Shown: positions 1-6,291, counted from the first letter of the stretch. The stretch is 6,291 nucleotides of DNA from an uncultured Coprococcus sp. (GCA_900767685.1 CAAGAB010000196.1:1-6291), one strand, 5' to 3'. A program made the numbers and translations. The notes: a model not told the origin generated them from the sequence alone.

Positions 1-1
1 A

Positions 2-688
2 TACAAGAACCAGAAGTTAGCCCATACAAAGGATCCATTCAAGAACTATGGCGACGATACACATGCTTATGCAGTATATAAGATCCTTTACGATGCAGTA
101 TCACAGGGACTTACAGAGGATGATTACTCAACAACAGATTGGGAGTCATGTAAGGGAATGATCAACAATGGCGAGATCGGATGTATGGTACTTGGTTCAT
201 GGTCATACCCACAGATGGAAGCAGGCGGACCTAACGCAGACGATATCGGATACATTCCTTTCCCTATCTCAGTAAATGGTAAGCAGTACGCTTCATCAGG
301 TGCAGATTACTGCTACGGTATCAACGTAAACGCTTCAGATGATGAGAAGCAGGCAGCTCTTGTATTTGTTAAGTGGATGACAGAGAAGTCAGGATATGCT
401 TACAACGAGGATTCACTTGCACTTGTTCCTGGTTCAGAGTCAAAGATCTCATTCGACGGTGTTGACTTCGTTGCAGACGAGTCAGCTCTTGAGGGCGAGG
501 AGGATTACCTCAACCAGCTCAACTCAGAGTCAGAGCTTAACGTAAGCAATGGTGGTAATGACAAGATCCAGGCCATCATCGAGCATGCTGCAAACGGCGA
601 CATGTCATTCGATGATATCATGGCTGAGTGGAACCAGAAGTGGTCAGATGCTCAGGAGTCATTAGGAATCGAAGTTACTGAGAAGTAA
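2..688 (+). CDS. ABC transporter solute-binding protein, manno-oligosaccharide type (C-terminal part, 5' end outside window)
   Basis: The open frame enters from the left edge and ends at TAA 686-688, giving 228 visible residues. The signal peptide, lipobox and N-terminal lobe lie outside the window. What is seen fits the second half of a family 1 extracellular sugar-binding protein: the stretch G-E-I-G-C-M-V-L-G-S-W (visible residues 57-67) matches the usual 'small residue, M, G.W' segment before the ligand cleft, followed by an IGYIPFP strand, a 'YGINVN' strand, a 'FVKWMTEKSG' helix typical of residual-sugar binding, and a C-terminal helix ending in 'WNQKWSDAQE'. ATG 158 is internal, because homology-like sequence continues upstream in frame. 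The family delivers sugar to a MalFG-type permease, and two such permeases follow. The beta-manno-oligosaccharide specificity is inferred only from the downstream epimerase and GH130 genes. Family assignment is firm; ligand is moderate. Confidence 0.9.
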   Translation, partial: YKNQKLAHTKDPFKNYGDDTHAYAVYKILYDAVSQGLTEDDYSTTDWESCKGMINNGEIGCMVLGSWSYPQMEAGGPNADDIGYIPFPISVNGKQYASSGADYCYGINVNASDDEKQAALVFVKWMTEKSGYAYNEDSLALVPGSESKISFDGVDFVADESALEGEEDYLNQLNSESELNVSNGGNDKIQAIIEHAANGDMSFDDIMAEWNQKWSDAQESLGIEVTEK

Positions 689-726
689 TAAAGATTTCAA
701 TATAAATAAGTAAGAATAAGCTACAG

Positions 727-759
727 ACCGGGGCGGGATTGCCCGCCCTGGTTTATTTT
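727..759 (+). terminator. Intrinsic terminator or attenuator after the binding-protein gene
   Basis: An 11-bp stem pairs 727-737 (ACCGGGGCGGG) with 742-752 (CCCGCCCTGGT), with one G-T wobble (730/749) and an ATTG tetraloop. It is followed at once by TTTATTTT (752-759). This is a textbook Rho-independent terminator reading on the + strand; the opposite strand lacks a T-run. It lies 38 bases after the binding-protein stop and 77 before the first permease. No convincing promoter is seen between it and the permease, so partial read-through is the likely route to the downstream genes. That would give much more binding protein than permease, as is common in such operons. Confidence 0.88.
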
Positions 760-770
760 GAGAAAAATGC

Positions 771-812
771 CATCAAACGAGTATTTGATGACAGGCTACC
801 AGCAGTGTAGCT
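771..812 (+). other. Two short stem-loops in the permease leader
   Basis: After the terminator the leader can form a 7-bp stem CATCAAA/TTTGATG (771-777 with 784-790, six-base loop) and a 5-bp stem GCTAC/GTAGC (795-799 with 807-811, seven-base loop; a 794/812 wobble may extend it). Neither has a T-run, so they are not terminators. They could shield the 5' end of a processed downstream transcript or be chance; their small size makes this a weak call. Confidence 0.35.
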
Positions 813-825
813 CATGATTATAAAA

Positions 826-834
826 AAGGCGGTG
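826..834 (+). promoter_or_regulatory. Ribosome binding site of the first permease, start ambiguous
   Basis: AAGGCGGTG differs from the ideal AAGGAGGTG by one base. Its GGCGG core lies 4 bases from ATG 837 and 10 bases from the in-frame ATG 843, so both spacings are borderline and either Met1 or Met3 could be the true start. Confidence 0.65.
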
Positions 835-836
835 GA

Positions 837-1868
837 ATGAGTATGGCTAACAAAAAACAATCCGGCTTTGGTAAATGGGCGTCAAGCAGGAAGGGGCAGC
901 AGGTTATAATATGCGCAGCCTTCGCAATTATCCCATTGCTTTTGCTATTAGTATTTACATATATACCATTCGGAGAGATGGTTAAATTTAGTTTCTACAA
1001 GATGAAATATACGACGCCTGTAGAAAAGAGAGAATTCGTAGGATTAGCAAATTATATCGATGTGTTCACAAGAAAGGACTGTTTCGGTGCATTAAAGCTC
1101 AGTTTGTATTACATTGTAGGAGCACTTGTACAGTTAGTGCTTGCACTTTTTCTTGCAACTCTTCTGAGTTTCAGAGTAAAAGGTGGTAACCTTTTCAAGG
1201 GATTTATTTTCTTCCCTTATCTTATCAGTGGTATCGCTGTAGGTTTCATTTTCAAATTCTTCTTCACAAGAGGATTCGTGTTTGACTCAATCCTTCAGTT
1301 GTGTGGATTTAGCTTAGACAACCTTCCATACTGGCTCAAAGACCAGAGTGTCAACAACTGGACACTGGTTTCAACCTCGGTCTGGAGATACCTTGGACAG
1401 ATGATGGTTCTCTTCATTGGAGCTATCATGTCGGTAGATGCAGAACTTTATGAGGCGGCAGAGCTTGATGGTGCAAATAAATTCCAGCAGTTTAGATATA
1501 TCATACTGCCAAGTATCAAGACAATCGTTACATTAAATGTAATTTTAGCAATAACAGGATCACTCAGTGCTTTCGAGCAGCCTTTCGTTATCACAACAGG
1601 TGCAAACGGAACAGGTACTTACTTCATCATCATGAACAAGATAGCACATACAAGCCAGAAGGTCGGTCTTGCTTCAGCAATGGCCGTTGTACTTCTCCTT
1701 ATCATACTTATATGTGCTGCGCTTCAGAAGCTGTTCTTTGAGTACATCTTCAAGGATTCAAGCTCAGATGATGAGAGTTATAAGGCAAAGAAGCTCCGCA
1801 AGAAACAGGAGAGAGATACCAAGAAATACATGAAGCAGATGGCTGTTTCTGCGAAGGGAGGCAAGTAA
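837..1868 (+). CDS. ABC sugar permease, MalF/UgpA-type, first subunit
   Basis: This 343-residue protein is the first of two inner-membrane subunits of a CUT1-family (carbohydrate uptake) ABC importer. Hydrophobic segments lie near residues 22-43, 85-111, 121-142, 176-198, 226-247 and 277-298, the usual six. The cytoplasmic EAA loop that docks the ATPase is present: E206-A-A-E-L-D-G212 and on to I-I-L-P225. The order binding protein, MalF-type, MalG-type is standard. An unusual point is the C-terminal tail (about 306-343), which is hydrophilic, starts with a Ser/Asp cluster and is rich in Lys and Arg; most relatives end soon after the last membrane segment. The start is either ATG 837 or ATG 843, since the ribosome site fits both poorly. 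The permease class is certain; the substrate, manno-oligosaccharides, is inferred from neighbours. No ATPase gene is in the window, as is usual for Firmicute CUT1 systems that share an MsmK/MsiK-type ATPase. Confidence 0.95.
   Translation: MSMANKKQSGFGKWASSRKGQQVIICAAFAIIPLLLLLVFTYIPFGEMVKFSFYKMKYTTPVEKREFVGLANYIDVFTRKDCFGALKLSLYYIVGALVQLVLALFLATLLSFRVKGGNLFKGFIFFPYLISGIAVGFIFKFFFTRGFVFDSILQLCGFSLDNLPYWLKDQSVNNWTLVSTSVWRYLGQMMVLFIGAIMSVDAELYEAAELDGANKFQQFRYIILPSIKTIVTLNVILAITGSLSAFEQPFVITTGANGTGTYFIIMNKIAHTSQKVGLASAMAVVLLLIILICAALQKLFFEYIFKDSSSDDESYKAKKLRKKQERDTKKYMKQMAVSAKGGK
1856..1861 (+). promoter_or_regulatory. Ribosome binding site of the second permease, inside the first permease gene
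   Basis: GGGAGG lies 8 bases before ATG 1870 and within the last codons of the first permease, whose stop TAA (1866-1868) is one base from the next start. This arrangement favours translational coupling and equal amounts of the two subunits. Confidence 0.85.
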
Positions 1869-1869
1869 C

Positions 1870-2754
1870 ATGGCAAGAGGAAAGACAGATGTGCCAAGCA
1901 TAGCACCAATAAAAGAAAAACGAACCGTTGGATATTATGTAAGAGGTTTCCTCAAGTACTTTGTACTCATATTCTTCTCGCTGTGTGCGGTTGTACCTCT
2001 TATATCATGTGTTACAACAGCCTTCAAGACAACAGATGAGTATAAGGCTACTTCAGTAATGGAACTTCCTGAAAGCTTTCTGAACTTCAGCAACTTTGTA
2101 AAGGCATTCACGACTGCCAACATGGGACGTGCGTTCATCAATTCAGTCATAGTTATGATATGTGTACTCATTGTGTCAGTAGTAATAGGAACACAGCTTG
2201 CTTATGTGCTTAACAGATTTAAGTTCCCGGGAAATGGTTTTATCAGAACACTTTTCCTCATAGCATCACTGCTTCCAGCCGTTGCTATGCAGGTTACAGT
2301 TTATAACATCATGGGTGATCTGAATTTCATCGATCACTTATATGGTTACATCATCATGAGCTGTGGTACAGATGTTATATCAATCTACATCTTCATCCAG
2401 TTCATGGAGAACATATCGGTATCGCTTGACGAGTCTGCCATCGTGGATGGTGCATCATACTGGACAATTTACTGGAAGATCATACTTCCACTTCTTAAGC
2501 CGGCTATCGTTACAGCATGTATACTGAAGGGCGTTGTAATCTACAACGAGTACTACGCAGCAAACCTTTACCTTATAAGCCCTGAGATCAAGACAATGGC
2601 CATCTCACTTTACAAATTCGTAGGACCTATGGGAAGTCAGTACAACCTGATCTGTGCAGGTGTTATTATCTCAATCATACCGGCGCTTATAGTATTCCTC
2701 TGCTGCCAGAAGCAGATCTACAGTGGTATCACACAGGGTGCTGTAAAGGGTTAA
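1870..2754 (+). CDS. ABC sugar permease, MalG/UgpE-type, second subunit
   Basis: This 294-residue protein is the second membrane subunit of the importer. Hydrophobic segments lie near residues 28-50, 88-113, 124-147, 157-179, 209-227 and 260-280. The EAA loop reads E188-S-A-I-V-D-G194 and runs to I-I-L-P207, with the invariant Gly kept and the second and third residues Ser-Ala rather than Ala-Ala, a common variant. The end, Q-I-Y-S-G-I-T-Q-G-A-V-K-G, is the classic MalG-type C-terminus and shows that the protein is complete. Length is typical of the family. The start is fixed by a strong ribosome site inside the upstream gene. It should form a heterodimer with the preceding permease, receive sugar from the binding protein encoded at the left edge and use an ATPase encoded elsewhere. 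Class is certain; substrate is inferred from the downstream mannan enzymes. Confidence 0.95.
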   Translation: MARGKTDVPSIAPIKEKRTVGYYVRGFLKYFVLIFFSLCAVVPLISCVTTAFKTTDEYKATSVMELPESFLNFSNFVKAFTTANMGRAFINSVIVMICVLIVSVVIGTQLAYVLNRFKFPGNGFIRTLFLIASLLPAVAMQVTVYNIMGDLNFIDHLYGYIIMSCGTDVISIYIFIQFMENISVSLDESAIVDGASYWTIYWKIILPLLKPAIVTACILKGVVIYNEYYAANLYLISPEIKTMAISLYKFVGPMGSQYNLICAGVIISIIPALIVFLCCQKQIYSGITQGAVKG

Positions 2755-2782
2755 TAAAATTATAAGAAAAGAGTTAGAGTTC

Positions 2783-3958
2783 ATGAATATGAGAAATGAG
2801 ATTCAAAAAGAATTAACAGATGCTATCATCCCATTCTGGGAAAGCCTGAGGGATGATGAGTACGGCGGCTTTTATGGATATATGGATTATGACCTGAACC
2901 TGGACAAAAAAGCAGAGAAGGGCTGTATCCTCAACAGCAGAATAACATGGTTCTTCTCAAGCGCTTATCTTACACTGAAGGACCCGAAGCTTCTTGATGA
3001 GGCTGCTCATGGTTATGAATTTCTGAAAAAATTTTGTATAGACAGGGAATATGGCGGGATATACTGGTCCATGAATTATGATGGTTCACCTAAAGACACC
3101 ACAAAACACACTTACAACCAGGCATTTAGTATATATGCCTTATCCGCCTATTACGAAGCTTCCGGTGATCCGGAAGCTTTGGACCTGGCCCTGCAGCTTT
3201 TTCATACAATAGAAGAGAAATGTACTGACGAAGGCGGCTATCTCGAGGCATTTACAAGAGAGTTCAAGCCAGAGTCAAATGATAAGCTTTCTGAGAATGG
3301 TGTTCTCGCAGAGAGAACCATGAACACACTGCTCCATGCACTTGAGGCTTACACAGAACTTTATAAGGTATCCAAGGATTCCAAGGTAAAGGAGCGCCTG
3401 GAATGGTTGCTCGATGTATTTGCTGATAAGGTATACAATCCGGAGCTTAAGAGACAGGAAGTGTTCTTTGATAAGGATTATAACTCTCTGATCGATCTGT
3501 ACTCATACGGACATGACATTGAGACATCATGGCTCCTGGATAGGGCGACCGAGGTGCTTGGAGAGGCAGAGTACACAGAGAAGATTACAAAGATTACAGA
3601 TATCCTTGCAGAGCAGATATATGAGCTTGCTTTCGATGGACATTCAGTCCTGACAGAATGTGAAAAGGGCGTGCCATACACGGTAAGAGTATGGTGGGTT
3701 CAGGCGGAATCAATAGTAGGATTTATAAATGCTTATCAAAAGTCGGGTGATAAGAAGTATTACGAGGCTGCCGAGAAAGTCTGGGAGTACATAAAGGAAT
3801 ACTTCATAGACAAGAGACCAGGATCAGAGTGGTTCTGGGATCTGAATGCAGATGGAACACCGAGAGTCGGACGTCCTATAGTTGAGCCATGGAAGTGCCC
3901 ATACCACAACGGCAGAATGTGTCTTGAGATTATGAACAGACTCGATGACGGCAAATAA
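2783..3958 (+). CDS. Cellobiose/mannobiose 2-epimerase (AGE superfamily)
   Basis: This 391-residue cytoplasmic enzyme inverts C2 of the reducing-end sugar of beta-1,4-disaccharides; here the likely reaction is mannobiose to mannosyl-glucose. The sequence resembles Ruminococcus albus cellobiose 2-epimerase along its whole length, and the length is nearly the same. It is an (alpha/alpha)6-barrel protein. Seen motifs are the N-terminal 'IIPFW' (15-19), 'KHTYNQAF' (108-115), His185 in the 'MNTLLH' helix, 'SYGHDIE' with His244, 'RVWWVQAE' (302-309), and 'WKCPYHNGRM' with His375. His244 and His375 match the acid-base histidines known in the family, and His185 matches a third conserved one. The SYGHDIE and PYHNGR motifs favour this group over N-acylglucosamine 2-epimerase. 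The Shine-Dalgarno signal is weak: only AAAAGAG (2767-2773) and TTAGAG (2774-2779) precede it, so ATG 2789 (Met3) is a possible alternative start. The next gene encodes the phosphorylase that uses the epimerised product. A strong inverted repeat lies within codons 124-133. Confidence 0.94.
   Translation: MNMRNEIQKELTDAIIPFWESLRDDEYGGFYGYMDYDLNLDKKAEKGCILNSRITWFFSSAYLTLKDPKLLDEAAHGYEFLKKFCIDREYGGIYWSMNYDGSPKDTTKHTYNQAFSIYALSAYYEASGDPEALDLALQLFHTIEEKCTDEGGYLEAFTREFKPESNDKLSENGVLAERTMNTLLHALEAYTELYKVSKDSKVKERLEWLLDVFADKVYNPELKRQEVFFDKDYNSLIDLYSYGHDIETSWLLDRATEVLGEAEYTEKITKITDILAEQIYELAFDGHSVLTECEKGVPYTVRVWWVQAESIVGFINAYQKSGDKKYYEAAEKVWEYIKEYFIDKRPGSEWFWDLNADGTPRVGRPIVEPWKCPYHNGRMCLEIMNRLDDGK
3154..3181. 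repeat. Perfect inverted repeat inside the epimerase gene
   Basis: AAGCTTCCGG (3156-3165) and CCGGAAGCTT (3170-3179) are exact reverse complements around a TGAT loop. The flanks extend it by a G-T wobble (3155/3180) and a C-G pair (3154/3181), giving a possible 12-bp stem. It codes for Tyr124 to Leu133, including the peptide E-A-S-G-D-P-E-A. No T-run follows, so it is not a simple terminator. It may be a pause, an RNA-stability element or coincidence of codon choice. Confidence 0.75.
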
Positions 3959-3984
3959 ATAGCATTCAATTGCTTTCAAATTAT

Positions 3985-3990
3985 AAGGAG
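3985..3990 (+). promoter_or_regulatory. Ribosome binding site deciding between two tandem ATGs
   Basis: AAGGAG lies 9 bases before ATG 4000 and 12 before ATG 4003. The first start is therefore preferred for the GH130 gene. A closer ATG at 3992 opens only a three-codon frame. Confidence 0.8.
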
Positions 3991-3999
3991 AATGCCTAA

Positions 4000-5178
4000 A
4001 TGATGAATGAGAAATATTATGTAGAGCTTGACAAACTGAACAAGCTTCTTGAGAGAAAGAATAAGAAGACAGATTTCTATAATGGAATCTATGACAGATA
4101 TGAGTACCCTGTACTCACAAGAGAGATGATACCTCTCACATGGAGATATGACTTAAATCCTGAGACAAATCCATACTTCATTGAGCGTCTCGGAGTTAAT
4201 GCTGTCATGAACTCAGGTGCTATCTACCTGAACGGCAAGTATTATCTTGTCGCAAGAATAGAGGGAAATGACAGAAAGTCATTCTTCGGCGTAGCTGAGA
4301 GTGACAACGGTATCGATGGATTCCGTTTCTGGGATTATCCAATCCTTCTGGACGATGTATGTCCTGAGGAGACAAATGTATATGATATGAGACTGACACA
4401 GCACGAGGATGGATGGATCTACGGTGTGTTCTGTTCAGAGAGCAAGGATACAACTGTAAATGACCTCTCAGCAGCAGTTGCAGCAGCAGGTATCGTGAGA
4501 ACAAAGGATTTAAAGCACTGGGAGCGCCTTGACAACCTCAAGACTCTTCGTTCCCCACAGCAGAGAAATGTTGTACTTCACCCTGAATTTGTGGATGGCA
4601 AGTACGCATTCTACACACGTCCAATGGATGATTTCATCGAGACAGGAAGCGGCGGCGGAATCGGATTCGGTCTCTGTGATGATATAGAGCATGCGGTTAT
4701 AGACGAGGAGAAGATGACAAGTCTTCGTAAGTACCACACTATAACAGAGGCAAAGAACGGTGCAGGCGCACCTCCTATAAAGACAGACAAGGGCTGGATC
4801 CACATCGCACATGGTGTGAGAAATACAGCAGCCGGTCTCAGATACGTGCTTTATGCATTTGCGACAGATCTCAATGATCCTTCAAAGGTTATCGCTGAGC
4901 CATCAGGAATGCTCATCGGACCTCGCGGTGAGGAGAGAGTCGGCGATGTATCAAACGTTGTATTCACAAATGGCGCCATCGTAAACGAGAACAACGAGGT
5001 GTTCATCTATTATGCATCAAGCGATACAAGAATGCATGTTGCAACAACAACAGTAGACAGACTCATTGATTATGTATTCAACACACCTGCTGATCCGGGA
5101 AGAAGCGTTGAGTGTGTAGCGCAGAGATGTGAGCTTATCAAGAAGAACCTGGAGTTCCTTAAGAATGCCGACAAGTAA
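4000..5178 (+). CDS. 4-O-beta-D-mannosyl-D-glucose phosphorylase, GH130 subfamily 1
   Basis: This 392-residue cytoplasmic enzyme should cleave mannosyl-beta-1,4-glucose with phosphate to mannose-1-phosphate and glucose, by inversion. The sequence matches the characterised Bacteroides fragilis and Ruminococcus albus enzymes through nearly its whole length, as I recall them. Seen landmarks are 'YPVLT' (36-40), 'WRYDLN' (48-53), '[11 protein letters not shown]' (56-66), 'EGNDRKSFF' (88-96), 'NVYDMRLT' with Asp129, equivalent to the catalytic Asp131 of the Bacteroides enzyme, '[10 protein letters not shown]' (187-196), 'TGSGGGIG' (215-222), 'GAGAPPI' (254-260), 'HGVRN' (271-275), 'GDVSNV' (315-320) and '[14 protein letters not shown]' (337-350). 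It is a five-bladed beta-propeller with one active site. The N-terminal helix and '[11 protein letters not shown]' region are subfamily 1 traits absent from the next gene. It follows the epimerase by 41 bases, so substrate producer and consumer are co-transcribed. It lacks a signal peptide. No defect is seen. Confidence 0.95.
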   Translation: MMNEKYYVELDKLNKLLERKNKKTDFYNGIYDRYEYPVLTREMIPLTWRYDLNPETNPYFIERLGVNAVMNSGAIYLNGKYYLVARIEGNDRKSFFGVAESDNGIDGFRFWDYPILLDDVCPEETNVYDMRLTQHEDGWIYGVFCSESKDTTVNDLSAAVAAAGIVRTKDLKHWERLDNLKTLRSPQQRNVVLHPEFVDGKYAFYTRPMDDFIETGSGGGIGFGLCDDIEHAVIDEEKMTSLRKYHTITEAKNGAGAPPIKTDKGWIHIAHGVRNTAAGLRYVLYAFATDLNDPSKVIAEPSGMLIGPRGEERVGDVSNVVFTNGAIVNENNEVFIYYASSDTRMHVATTTVDRLIDYVFNTPADPGRSVECVAQRCELIKKNLEFLKNADK

Positions 5179-5199
5179 TATATAACAAAGAATTGATGA

Positions 5200-5224
5200 C
5201 CGGGGCAGAACGATAATGCCTCGG
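5200..5224 (+). other. GC-rich stem-loop between the two GH130 genes
   Basis: CCGGGGCA (5200-5207) pairs with TGCCTCGG (5217-5224), giving 8 bp with one G-T wobble and a nine-base loop. The bases after it are CTGCAT then eight A's, so there is no T-run on the + strand, and none on the other strand either. It is therefore unlikely to end transcription by itself. Its left arm with the preceding bases, GACCGGGGC (5198-5206), is identical to 726-734 at the terminator after the binding-protein gene. Confidence 0.5.
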
Positions 5225-5249
5225 CTGCATAAAAAAAATATAATGATTA

Positions 5250-5276
5250 TCCGGTGGAAAGCCGGAAGAAAGAGGT
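5250..5276 (+). promoter_or_regulatory. Small stem-loop and ribosome binding site of the second GH130 gene
   Basis: TCCGGT (5250-5255) can pair with GCCGGA (5261-5266), including one wobble, around a GGAAA loop. AGAGGT (5271-5276) follows and is a good ribosome site whose AGAGG core is 5 bases from ATG 5281, which supports that start over the internal ATG 5296. The stem ends only four bases before the ribosome site, so it could affect loading, but the pairing is short. Confidence 0.55.
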
Positions 5277-5280
5277 ACTT

Positions 5281-6291
5281 ATGTCAGAAGTAAAAATGTT
5301 CAGCGAGCCTGTGCCAAACGTGCCATGGCAGGACAGACCGGCAAATGACAATCATGACGCTCCAATCTGGAGATATACAGAGAATCCTATAATAGGAAGA
5401 AACCCGGCAAAGGGTGTTGCAAGAATATTCAATAGCGCGGTAGTTCCATTTGAGGGAAAATTTGTTGGAGTATTCAGAGGCGAGCAGGTAAATGGAATTC
5501 CATACATCTACCTCGGAGAGAGCGAGGATGCTATCCACTGGAATATCAGCGAGGAGAAGATCAAGTTTGTTGATGAGAACGGTGAAGAGTTCATGCCTAT
5601 ATACGCATATGATCCAAGACTTGTAAAGGTAGAGGATACATATTATGCAATCTGGTGCCAGGATTTCTACGGTGCAGCGATAGGCATCGCAAAGTCAAAG
5701 GATCTCAAGACATTTGTGAGAATCGAGAACCCGTTCCTTCCATTTAACAGAAATGCAGTTCTCTTCCCAAGAAAGATCAACGGTAATTTCGTGATGCTGT
5801 CACGCCCAAGTGACAGTGGACACACACCATTTGGTGATATATTCGTAAGTGAGAGTCCTGATATGGTTTACTGGGGTAAGCACAGACATGTCATGGGCAA
5901 GAGTAGCGAGTGGTGGGAGTCACTCAAGATTGGCGGCGGTGCAGCTCCTATCGAGACTTCTGAAGGATGGCTGTTATTCTACCACGGAGTATCAGGAACG
6001 TGTAATGGTTATGTATACTCAATCGGTGGAGCAATCCTTGATATCGACAACCCATCGATCGTTAAGTATCGTTGTGAGAACTTCCTTCTCACACCAGAAG
6101 AGTGGTACGAGGAGCGTGGATTTGTTCCTAATGTATGCTTCCCATGTGCTACTATTCACGACAGCGAGTCTGGAAAGATTGCCATTTACTACGGTGCAGC
6201 CGACAGCTATGTTGGCCTTGCATTCACAAAGCTTGATGAGATTGTAGATTACATCAAGTCACACAGTGTGGTAACAACTTCTGATACCGAG
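5281..6291 (+). CDS. Beta-1,4-manno-oligosaccharide phosphorylase, GH130 subfamily 2 type (3' end outside window)
   Basis: An open frame of 337 codons runs from ATG 5281 to the last base without a stop. Family members are about this length and the final residues (SHSVVTTSDTE) look like a tail beyond the fold, so only a few codons are probably missing. The protein is a beta-propeller inverting phosphorylase that should remove the non-reducing-end mannose of manno-oligosaccharides as mannose-1-phosphate. Seen landmarks are 'FNSAVV' (50-55), 'FRGE' (65-68), 'YAYDPRL' with Asp111 as the expected catalytic acid, 'NAVLFPRK' (158-165), 'LSRPSD' (173-178), 'KIGGGAAPI' (216-224), 'FYHGV' (233-237), 'NVCFPCAT' (284-291) and 'YYGAADSYVGLA' (303-314). 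The YDPR and NVxFPC patterns fit subfamily 2, as in Ruminococcus albus RaMP2, rather than subfamily 1. Some subfamily 2 enzymes act on mannosyl-N-acetylglucosamine instead, but the neighbouring epimerase and mannosyl-glucose phosphorylase favour mannan. It is only distantly related to its upstream neighbour. Confidence 0.92.
   Translation, partial: MSEVKMFSEPVPNVPWQDRPANDNHDAPIWRYTENPIIGRNPAKGVARIFNSAVVPFEGKFVGVFRGEQVNGIPYIYLGESEDAIHWNISEEKIKFVDENGEEFMPIYAYDPRLVKVEDTYYAIWCQDFYGAAIGIAKSKDLKTFVRIENPFLPFNRNAVLFPRKINGNFVMLSRPSDSGHTPFGDIFVSESPDMVYWGKHRHVMGKSSEWWESLKIGGGAAPIETSEGWLLFYHGVSGTCNGYVYSIGGAILDIDNPSIVKYRCENFLLTPEEWYEERGFVPNVCFPCATIHDSESGKIAIYYGAADSYVGLAFTKLDEIVDYIKSHSVVTTSDTE

Noticed and set aside
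158..688. ATG 158 as the true start of the first gene
   Set aside because: The frame is open to the left edge and the upstream residues fit a binding-protein fold; starting at 158 would leave a fragment without a signal peptide or N-terminal lobe.
785..823. TTGATG and TATAA-like sequences before the first permease as a promoter
   Set aside because: The two elements are about 27 bases apart, far too wide for a sigma-A promoter, and TTGATG is part of a stem-loop arm.
4220..4812. Open frames on the minus strand opposite the first GH130 gene
   Set aside because: They run antisense to a fully conserved enzyme, show no recognisable domain, and have low-complexity composition typical of shadow frames.
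5239..5244. Perfect TATAAT hexamer upstream of the second GH130 gene, a possible promoter -10 box
   Set aside because: No acceptable -35 hexamer lies 16-18 bases upstream (the region reads ATGCCTC), there is no extended TG, and the hexamer sits in an A-tract where such matches arise easily.
5385..5397. Short palindrome TCCTATAATAGGA as an operator
   Set aside because: It lies within the GH130 coding sequence, has only six-base arms around one base and resembles no operator I can name.
5849..6247. A 132-codon + strand frame within the second GH130 gene
   Set aside because: It overlaps the conserved GH130 frame in another phase, has no ribosome site and no recognisable protein features.

Overview
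This window is an internal stretch of a sugar-utilisation operon, with all genes on the + strand. It encodes uptake and intracellular phosphorolysis of beta-1,4-manno-oligosaccharides, the fragments of plant beta-mannans. The proteins closely resemble, from memory, those of gut and rumen Clostridia such as Ruminococcus albus and Roseburia. Strong AGGAGG-type ribosome sites, a MalFG-type importer with no ATPase gene beside it, and A/T-rich spacers fit a Firmicute. A Lachnospiraceae or Ruminococcaceae gut bacterium is the best guess; species cannot be read from this sequence.

Layout: (1) 2-688, the C-terminal 228 residues of an ABC-transporter solute-binding protein, with its 5' end outside the window. 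(2) 689-836, a spacer with a strong intrinsic terminator (727-759) followed by two weaker stem-loops. (3) 837-1868 and 1870-2754, two MalF/MalG-type permeases one base apart. (4) 2783-3958, a cellobiose/mannobiose 2-epimerase of the AGE superfamily, with a striking perfect inverted repeat inside the coding sequence at 3154-3181. (5) 4000-5178, a GH130 subfamily 1 enzyme, 4-O-beta-mannosyl-glucose phosphorylase. (6) 5179-5280, a spacer with two stem-loops. (7) 5281 to the window edge, a second GH130 of the subfamily 2 type (beta-1,4-manno-oligosaccharide phosphorylase), open at its 3' end; at 337 codons it is probably almost complete.

How the genes work together (inferred from characterised relatives): the lipoprotein captures manno-oligosaccharides and passes them to the two permeases, powered by an ATPase that must lie elsewhere. 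In the cytoplasm the subfamily 2 phosphorylase removes mannose units from longer chains as mannose-1-phosphate. The epimerase turns the reducing-end mannose of mannobiose into glucose, and the subfamily 1 phosphorylase splits the resulting mannosyl-glucose into mannose-1-phosphate and glucose. The sugar phosphate saves ATP compared with hydrolysis. No endomannanase, galactosidase, esterase, regulator or phosphomannomutase is visible here; these would be expected in flanking DNA or elsewhere.

The system is well made but belongs to a known type; I do not see an undescribed system. The less ordinary signals are RNA-level: the terminator after the binding-protein gene, the intragenic inverted repeat, and the stem-loops in the spacers. 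No stretch longer than 300 bases lacks a gene.
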